Shown here piece by piece: positions 57,741 to 64,000 of a stretch of 64,000 nucleotides of DNA. The notes under the pieces were generated by a model, which had not been told where the DNA came from, made no database searches, and saw only the letters and a list, made by a program, of their open reading frames with translations. A program made the translations under genes and the position numbers. Origin of the DNA: Lenzites betulinus (taxonomy: Eukaryota > Basidiomycota > Agaricomycetes > Polyporales > Polyporaceae); contig JABYQU010000029.1 in the NCBI GenBank assembly GCA_022264855.1, forward strand, positions 248,001 through 312,000, written 5' to 3'. Each line of letters opens with the position of its first letter. The stretch's first letter is position 1.

Positions 57741-57778
57741 CCACAACCAACAGTTGTCGACGTGAATTCCGCGCTTGA
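57741..57778 (-). pseudogene. Relic of a type I WL peptide gene, core exon only
   Basis: The minus strand reads KRGIHVDNCWL, but the stop codon is changed (TAG to TGG), the acceptor side is altered and no leader exon is found upstream. The 3' flank of type I genes is kept at 57400-57720. This completes a fourth type I/type II couplet with WL peptide 9. Confidence 0.7.
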
Positions 57779-59222
57779 CGAGTACTACACCAGAGAGACT
57801 CGGAGTGCGTGAGTGAGTGAGTGATGATCCGACCGGCGCATGCACGGGTGCAGCGAGCGTTCAACTACATTGCACAGCCACTGCACTCCGACTTGGCCCG
57901 GCGGGTACATGAGCACGACTTGAACTTATCAGCTTTAACGGGCAACGAAGGAGGTGAGGGTATCTACAAGCTTCCTCGTGTTTTATATTGATTCGACAGA
58001 GATTCGAAGCATGTATTATCATGATCATTACAGTGTACTTATACATGGTACTTATTATATGTTGAATGCCTTACAGTTATGTAAGAAGATACACGGCGAA
58101 AGAGATTGAGGGATTTAATGCATGAAGGCCTTGGGATGGAAGGTAAATGTCTATCAAGATTGGGGCTGTATTAAGTATCGAATGTCTTCAATAGGCGCAG
58201 ACAAGCCGTCTTCAATGTTCTCTCGAGAGACTGCATGCCAACATGCTGTATGTTGACGCAGCTCTTTCCAATGAGGCGTCAAGGCTTCGAAATCTGTAGG
58301 CAGAGGGCCTGAATGAATGATATACTATTACATGCAACGGCAGTATGTATGGCCCCGGGTCACGGAGATGTATCGGCTTTGAACGCGTGGACAAAGATGC
58401 AGAAGTTGCTTGCTGTCTGACGACTGCGACGCCTTGCCGGAATGGCGGCAATTGAAACAGCCCTCACTCACCTTTGAGCTCGGACAGTACGAGGAGGTAA
58501 TCTTCCAGAGGTAATGGGAAGAACTGGGATATTGTAGTGCTTCAACGAGGTGTACGTGAGACGTTATAGCTACTTACCGGAGTCCCGTGGGGATTGGAGA
58601 GCGTGGCCTGCACTCCTCGTAAGAGATAGTGAGCGAAGCTGAGCGTCTCGATGTACTCTGTAAACCGCGAGATACGTTTCTCTTGTGGTACCAGGAGCGG
58701 TCACCGTCAACTCGGAGCGCATGGCGGCGAGGAAGAATCGGATCTCTTCCTATGTTTCTTTGACACGGGTGGCAGCCTAAAAGCAGAGTACGTCACTGTG
58801 AGGTGCATTAGGATGATTAACTCGTTTAAAAGATTGTTCATACCGAACTAATGGAGACGGACGCCTGCAACTGGATTTGACGCGCTAGCGTAGAGTACGA
58901 ACGCGTACTAAAACAACATTTATGGGGCGCTTACTTCTGCCATTGAAGTCATCGAGTTGGTCCTGGAACTTTTAAACGCGTGTAGAGAAGAGTATCTGGA
59001 GGTAAGCGTGCTTGGTGCGGTCATGGTGGCCATTGGAGGACACGCGATGAAGACGCTTGCGGCTTGCGGTTCCGAGTTAGTAAGATATGTGAGATCTGGC
59101 GACGGACATGCAGAAGGATGTGTGCATCCTGTGTGATGGTTGGCGGTGTCTGTGCATGTAACAGACAAACCCAACTCTGGCGACTTCCTCGCATACGAGT
59201 AGTGACACTCACCGGCATTATG
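57779..59222. other. 1.4-kb intergenic region
   Basis: 57779-57950 still resembles the type I intron and exon-1 border. Beyond it I see no gene up to the decayed copy at 59223. Confidence 0.45.
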
Positions 59223-59514
59223 ATGTCCAACTCCAAGCTCATCGTCCTCGCGCTCATCATCACACTCCTCGAAACCTCCTCGTGGACATCTCCGACGTTG
59301 GCCATGCTAGTAACTGGCAAGTTCAAGTCGTGTTCACGGTACGTATACCCGGGCCCGCCGGGCCAAGTCGGAGTGTAGTGGCGGTGCAACGTGGTTGGAC
59401 GATCGCTGCTCTCGTGCCCTGATCGGATCATCACTCACTCACTCACTCACCACTCACTTTCGCTTTGGTCTACTCGACAAGCGCAGAGTCCTCGCCGAGG
59501 ACCATCGGCGGTAA
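59223..59514 (+). pseudogene. Decayed type I WL peptide gene (copy 11)
   Basis: The leader MSNSKLIVLALIITLLETSS is recognisable, but the pro-region is shortened and substituted. The intron donor is GCAAGT instead of GTAAGT, the acceptor AG before the DKR codons is AC, and the final exon no longer encodes the CWL end (it ends RR-stop). The TCACTCACTCACTCACTCACC tract lies in the former intron. It sits upstream of WL peptide 10, as in the other couplets. Confidence 0.75.
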
Positions 59515-59861
59515 ACGCTGGGGCGTCTCCGCGTAGTTAGTGCTAGTGATTCGATGGGTTGTTTTCATCGCAGCTGATGCTTATGCAGGATACTAGTAGA
59601 GGTCACAGTGTTCCGCACTCATTCGGAACATTCTTTGGGCGCCCCCTCCCGGATCCCGGTCCAGCGAGCAGGGCGGAGCAGATGTAGCACCAGTCCAGCA
59701 CAGGAGGGGGAGTACATATCCGAGTCACGTTATCTTAACGGTATGTTCGCTACTACTACTAGGCTTACGATTACGATTGTCGTGCCGTCGCTAGCGCTCG
59801 AGCTTTCGAGTCGGACTAGGTCACGTCCCGCGCCGTCTATCGGGCGCAGATGTATACTGAC

Positions 59862-59918
59862 GAATATGAATATGAATACGAATATGAATACGAATATGAA
59901 TACGAATATGAATATGAG
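59862..59918 (+). repeat. Hexanucleotide array (GAATAY)n
   Basis: About nine GAATAT/GAATAC units in a row. A microsatellite without a gene. Confidence 0.9.
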
Positions 59919-59939
59919 AGTACTCGTGAGTGTCATCTA

Positions 59940-60110
59940 TAATGATCCGGTCAGTATGTTCGAGCTGATGCGGCCCAATCCACTAGCACGCTCCGCTCTC
60001 GCGTAGAACTGCCCACAGCCATCGTCGGTGTTTTCACTCACCAGTAAAATTTTCAACACAATGTGCGCGGGACGCTTTGTGACCCAAGAGTGCGCAAGCA
60101 GCGGTCGCGC
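59940..60110 (+). repeat. Single long unit of the 170-bp repeat
   Basis: Contains GTATGTTCGAGCTGATGCGG, the TTTTCACTCACCAGTA box and CGCGGGACGCTTTGTGACCCA. It is located between the decayed type I gene and the type II gene, as in the other couplets. Confidence 0.65.
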
Positions 60111-60170
60111 AAGCGAGCCGGAAATCGAGTTTTCGCCGTGGAATGCGGACCCGCCGACGTTGGCTACGGG

Positions 60171-60178
60171 TATATATG
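60171..60178 (+). promoter_or_regulatory. TATA box of WL peptide 10
   Basis: GGGTATATATGC, about 110 bp before the ATG, conserved with the other type II genes. Confidence 0.65.
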
Positions 60179-60284
60179 CTCGGTCGTGTTGTACACCGGA
60201 GGAGACATCGACCTCGAGCTTCGCCTTCCGCATTCCTACACGCAGCCCACAGCAGTACTCATACTCCCCCACATCCTCACCGAC

Positions 60285-60577
60285 ATGTTCAACGTCAAGC
60301 TCATCGTTCTCGCCCTCGCCCTCGCCCTCATCGGCATCTCTTCTGCCGCGCCTATGCCAGCTTCGCACGACGATTCAGGCGCGATTCTCAGCCGCTGCAC
60401 AGCAGGCGGCGTGACTGCCGACGATGATGGTAATACTAGTGAGTGTTGCGTTCTGTCAAGATGGGATGTGGTGGTATAGAATCCCCGCTGACCCACGCTC
60501 TTTCTCCTTCTCTTACTATGATATTCCACAAACATCCAGTCGGGCACACTCACCGCAGGGACGACGCCACGTGCTGA
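60285..60577 (+). CDS. Type II peptide precursor with lost WL end (WL peptide 10)
   Basis: Exons 60285-60438 and 60540-60577, intron 101 bp, 63 aa. The signal peptide is MFNVKLIVLALALALIG-ISSA, with a pro-region APMPASHDDSGAILSRCTAG. The second exon contains HRRDDATC-stop. Aligned with its sisters, the Trp codon of the CWL end is now TGA, so the precursor stops at the Cys. The rest of the gene and its promoter are intact, so it is either a recent loss or a variant ending in Cys. Confidence 0.7.
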
Positions 60578-60915
60578 GTGTAGACACTGCGCTGTGTCTT
60601 GGAGGATCTGTCTATATTCGCCCTTTGCGCAGTACGTCATCCGCGTTCTTCCCCTCTGACGGCGGCTGATGGTCATGTGTTCTTGCAGTATTTATTATAT
60701 GTACTCGTTTTGCGCCTTCGCGGAGTCTCTGGCTAAGCCTTATGTATTAATGCGAGCCCAGAACAATAAAATCAGGGAGATATCAGTCATACACGGTACA
60801 CTGCTGAGCGGTGTATCTGCACCGCATCCGCCATCACGACGGTAGAGATGATGTCTTCCAAGTCTCTCTCCTTACGCTTTCCCGTTCCTGGGCAGGGTGA
60901 TTATGCGGGATTGCG
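60578..60915. other. Intergenic, type II 3' flank
   Basis: Matches the 3' flanks at 55430-55560 and 56260-56400 in part. No gene. Confidence 0.5.
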
Positions 60916-61438
60916 TTAGGAAAATCTCCATCTACGAGTGTGTACCCGTCAGCATGTCTGCCATACTCGGCGCGCGGAGATACGGACCTATTATTGCATA
61001 CCATGCAGCTAGATGGGACTAGGATGTTAGTATATGAATGTGGCGCGGAAGCAACTTGCGGACACTTTGCGTACGTTACATAGGTCTGAATAGGTAAGGA
61101 TGGTCATCAGTCTGTTCGGCAAATGAGAGCAGGAATGTGCGCGCACAGTCATCGGTTCATCGGCACTGCGGGTTTGCACTTGGCGGTAGCGGCATTTTCG
61201 CTGAGAAACAGCTCAGTATTGAAAGCAGGATTGATTTAGCAATGTCCATACCTGCTTGCAGCGCGAGCATTGGAACGCATCAGTCTCCGCCTCTCCTTCC
61301 TCTGCCTCAAGTATTTTATCCTGAGCAATGGTGAGATCGTCTGCCTTGTGCTCTTCTGAAGCCATGTCTTCGTATAACGTATTCAGCTTTCCTACTAGTG
61401 TGCTATACATCATGCGTAGAATTGACGCACCTGTCTCG
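60916..61438 (-). pseudogene. Partial tandem copy of TFIIS, C-terminal zinc ribbon only
   Basis: This is a duplicate of the last five exons of the neighbouring TFIIS gene (61980-62500), about 1.05 kb away. The linker (MASEEHKADDLTIAQDKI), the first zinc pair FQCSRCKQ, QTRSADEPMT with the catalytic acidic Asp-Glu pair, the CMVCNNR pair and the end WRFS-stop are all present, and the splice borders are kept. The break is near 61440, where similarity stops. No N-terminal or middle domain exists. An in-frame ATG (MASEEH) could start a protein of about 70 aa, so it may be expressed as a lone zinc ribbon. Confidence 0.75.
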
Positions 61439-61440
61439 AA

Positions 61441-61979
61441 CGACTAGCCCCTAAATGGTATAAAACAACAGGGACGTGGAGGATGGGCAATCAAAGCTGA
61501 GCCGGCCACCAGCAGTGATCAAGTAGGAAGAGAGCAAGGACCTGTGCGCTCAATCGCCGGTCCGCGGGCTTATATAGTAAGCACTAGCGTTTGGCCTTGT
61601 GTGAGTCGTGTCTCGCCCGCGACCAACCTACAGCATGCTCCCTCATAGCGGGCTACGAGAACAAACTGTAAGTGACAGACACGCAGAACCATAACACAAC
61701 ACATGGTGCCGCGCGTCAGATGGAAGTATACGCCATGGGGCCATCCTGCCATGTGCCACTATCCAAGCCTAGAGTCCCCACACCACGAACGGATACTACT
61801 GTGAAAGCGGTACAGCATGAGATGCATAGACGAGCAAAGAAGTCAATAAGTACACGGCAAGCGAATATAATGAATAAGGCGACACTGCTCTGACTCGTAC
61901 AGAGTACGTCAGGATGGGAAAGCGGTATGGAAGCAACGGGGCGGCCGATGCGGGGTGGGCGTGATTATGCGGGTTTACT
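61441..61979. other. Intergenic between TFIIS and its partial copy
   Basis: No gene supported. Contains TTATATAG near 61570. Confidence 0.5.
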
Positions 61980-63416
61980 TTACGAGAACTTCCATCTACA
62001 AAGGGATATTTGTCAGCCTGTCTGGTATATCGTGAGCGCGAAGATACGGACCTATTATTACATACGGTACAGCTAGATGGAAACGGGATGTTAGTATATG
62101 GACATGGCGCAGAAGCTGCGTGGAGGTTGCATACGTTACAAAGGTCTATATCGGTAACAGTGGTCAGCAGTCTGTTCGGCAAAAGAGAGCAGGAATGTGC
62201 GCGTACAGTCATCGGTTCATCAGCACTGCGGGTTTGCGCTTGGCGGTAGCGGCATTTCCGCTGCAGGAAGACTCAGCGTCAAGGGTGGGGCTGCATTATC
62301 AATGTGCGTACCTGCTTGCAGCGCGAGCATTGGAATGCATCAGTCTCCGCCTGCGATTCCTCTGCACCCAGCGTCTTGAACAAGTTTTCTTGAGCAATCT
62401 TGAGATCTGCTGCCTTCCGCTCTTCCGAAGCCATATCCTATTACACGACGGTTTAGATGTTTGTGCGTGCGTTATATACCGAGCGTAGATTCGACGCACC
62501 TGGCTCGACATTCTGCAGAATTTGGCGACAGAGAGGTCGCCGGAGACGACGCTCTCACGAAGACCCGGGTTGTTCTTGTCTTTGAGGTTGACGAATAGGG
62601 ACCGGATCTTCGCCTTGTACGCAGGGGTGGTACCGCCGTTGTCATTCAGCACCGTCTTCTCGATCTCCTTCGCACGCGTCAAGATTTGCTCGCTCGCTAC
62701 ACAACAGGGCGTCAACTCTGGCCCTTCAACGGAACCCGACAACTGGGACGTACGCGCTCCAGAGTCGAAGACAAGCGCATCATATATGAGCTCTGCACAC
62801 TTGTCACGGGTCTTGTCGCCTGTGTACTCGACCTTCACACCGTCACTCTTCGCGGAACGAGTCTCATTGAGCTTAGAGCCAGAAGTGCCTGCGGTGGGTG
62901 TTACAGGTGTGGACGAAGTGGCGACGCTCGAGCTTGCAGCACTAGCGGATTTCTTGGCAGCTACAAGGGATGTCAGGAGGCTACCGAGGAACGCGATCAT
63001 ACTGGAAACGCACCTGAAGGTTTACTCGATGCTGACTTCGCGCTACCACCCGCCGCGTGCTTTTCACGCTCAACCTCCGTCTTCCATTTCCTGACTATCT
63101 CTTTCGCGAGGTCGGCCACCGGCTTGGATGCATGCTGTCTGAGCTTTCCGACCGCTAGACCCGCTTTGCTCTCCTACGGACCAGCGCGCCGTGAGTACGC
63201 CATCCTGCGCTGTCTGCCAGGCAAGCATACCCTGAGAATGGACTCGGTGATCTTGGGCTGTCCCTTGAGCGTCCTGAGGATAGCTACGATCTCCTGCGCG
63301 TCAAAACGTCAGAAAACACAACTGAACGGGGAGGCCATAGGGAAATCGCTACGTACCTCGTCGGTCGACGCGGTATTCAAAGACTTCACGAGCGGCTTCA
63401 ACTCCGCGGCAGACAT
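61980..63416 (-). CDS. DST1: Transcription elongation factor TFIIS
   Basis: Nine exons (63416-63357, 63293-63231, 63173-63014, 62960-62500, 62437-62312, 62260-62207, 62145-62135, 62072-62052, 61995-61980) join in frame to 323 aa. It stimulates RNA cleavage by backtracked RNA polymerase II. Domain I (MSAAELKPLVKSLNTASTDE, ILRTLKGQPKITES) is the LW/TFIIS N-domain. A Ser/Thr/Ala linker follows. The middle domain has DKTRDKCAELIYDALVFDSG and KYR-like KAKIRSLFVNLKDKNNPGLR. The C-terminal zinc ribbon has FQCSRCKQRKC, QTRSADEPMTTFVTC with the Asp-Glu pair, and CNNRWKFS. The zinc ribbon is split over five exons, two of them only 11 and 21 nt. Confidence 0.95.
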
Positions 63417-63795
63417 GTTCGCTGCTCTCTTTTTCGTCCGCTTACGCTACTTCTCACAGCAAACTGGAGTTCAACGAAGGGAACTTGAAGGGAACAGTAG
63501 CGAACGCAGCGTCGCTAACATGCAAGTTCAGCGCAAAGGAGCCTGAGGGCCTCGCGACACTGTGAGCGTCAAGTAGGCGCCCGCGTGCACACGACACAAA
63601 GGCTGCTGACAAAGCAAATTTGGGCAAACAGCGCGCTCGAGCGCGCAGAGCTCGCTGCCGCCACCGCCGTCTCGCTCAACGTCAACGCTCACGGGCTTCT
63701 GCTTCGACACTCTGCTTCAGTCTACAAGCGCGGGAGATAGACTTGCATCTTGCCCTGTAGTTGTGATCTAACTTGGAGGCTACTTGGACCCGAAA
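63417..63795. promoter_or_regulatory. Shared upstream region of TFIIS and the Prp46-like gene
   Basis: About 380 bp between divergent start codons. No clear element was identified. Confidence 0.4.
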
Positions 63796-64000
63796 ATGAC
63801 TTCGTCACTACCACCTCTCAACCCCTTGCTTCAACAATGCGGGAAGCGTACCCGGGACATCTTCGCGTATGGTTTGGATGAGAGTCTGAAGGATGATGAA
63901 AAGAGGTGCGCGTCATGCCTCATGCTCGTGATGCGACTGTGCTGACTTTGAACAGCGCAAGGATACGTTTGTCGGTGAAAATGAACGACGAGTACAAGGA
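63796..64000 (+). CDS. Probable pre-mRNA-splicing factor Prp46/PLRG1, 5' part
   Basis: Exons 63796-63905 and 63956 to the window end. The protein begins MTSSLPPLNPLLQQCGKRTR and continues DIFAYGLDESLKDDEKSARI, then RLSVKMNDEYKE. The KRTRDIF, IRLSVK and NDEYKE pieces resemble the N-terminal region of Prp46/PLRG1, a WD40 protein of the Prp19 complex in the spliceosome. The WD40 part would lie beyond the window, so the assignment rests on a short conserved stretch. Confidence 0.55.

Noticed and set aside
53855..60577. WL peptides as CAAX-type mating pheromones (STE24 lies nearby).
   Set aside because: The Cys is at position -3, not -4, from the end, and several members lack it. Their N-termini are signal peptides, unlike basidiomycete pheromone precursors. 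STE24 is a housekeeping gene next to LIP2.
1..64000. CRISPR array, bacterial operons or ribosome binding sites.
   Set aside because: The sequence is eukaryotic with introns. No regularly spaced short repeats of CRISPR type were seen; the tandem repeats at 24, 54.7 and 57 kb are contiguous units without spacers.

Overview
The window is nuclear DNA of a filamentous basidiomycete, most likely an Agaricomycete and perhaps a polypore (inference). The reasons are many 50-70 bp spliceosomal introns, FunK1-type fungal kinases, a repeated seven-transmembrane family and conserved eukaryotic genes (STE24, LIP2, TFIIS, a DHA2-type MFS transporter) in GC-rich sequence. Most genes were assembled by joining exons at GT..AG borders that keep the frame, so exon limits are predictions.

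Layout. 0-20 kb: a conserved acidic hypothetical protein, a broken FunK1 kinase copy (1.8-4.4 kb), a 7-TM gene, a GNAT acetyltransferase, a small secreted peptide gene (13.1 kb), an intact FunK1 copy (15.3-17.8 kb) and an MFS transporter. 20.9 kb: tRNA-Glu(TTC). 21-28 kb: four small secreted peptide genes plus fragments of a UstYa-like gene. 28-44 kb: two more 7-TM genes, two UstYa-like (DUF3328) genes, a 1.47 kb foldback transposon with 9-bp target duplications, a single-pass membrane protein and a second GNAT. 44-47.5 kb: housekeeping LIP2 and STE24. 49-60.6 kb: a second cluster of peptide genes (six more with an open reading frame, one with a truncated C-terminus, two decayed copies) with a third UstYa-like gene. 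60.9-64 kb: a TFIIS gene, a tandem partial copy of its zinc-ribbon half, and the start of a probable Prp46/PLRG1 splicing factor.

The most interesting content is the peptide family. At least twelve two-exon genes encode precursors of about 45-78 aa with an N-terminal signal peptide, often a dibasic Kex2-like site, and a short second exon that carries the C-terminus. Nearly all end in Trp-Leu-stop, most often as H-x-[E/D]-x-[C/S]-W-L. They lie among three UstYa-like oxidase genes. In ascomycete dikaritin pathways (ustiloxin, phomopsin, asperipin) UstYa-type enzymes cyclise cores cut from secreted Kex2-processed precursors. I therefore infer a basidiomycete RiPP-like system with a Trp-Leu C-terminal core. 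I know of no described family with this signature, but I could not search. The cluster grew by segmental duplication: a type I/type II gene couplet occurs four times in alternating orientation, and a 4-5 kb block is present in inverted copies at 23-27.5 kb and 50-55.6 kb.
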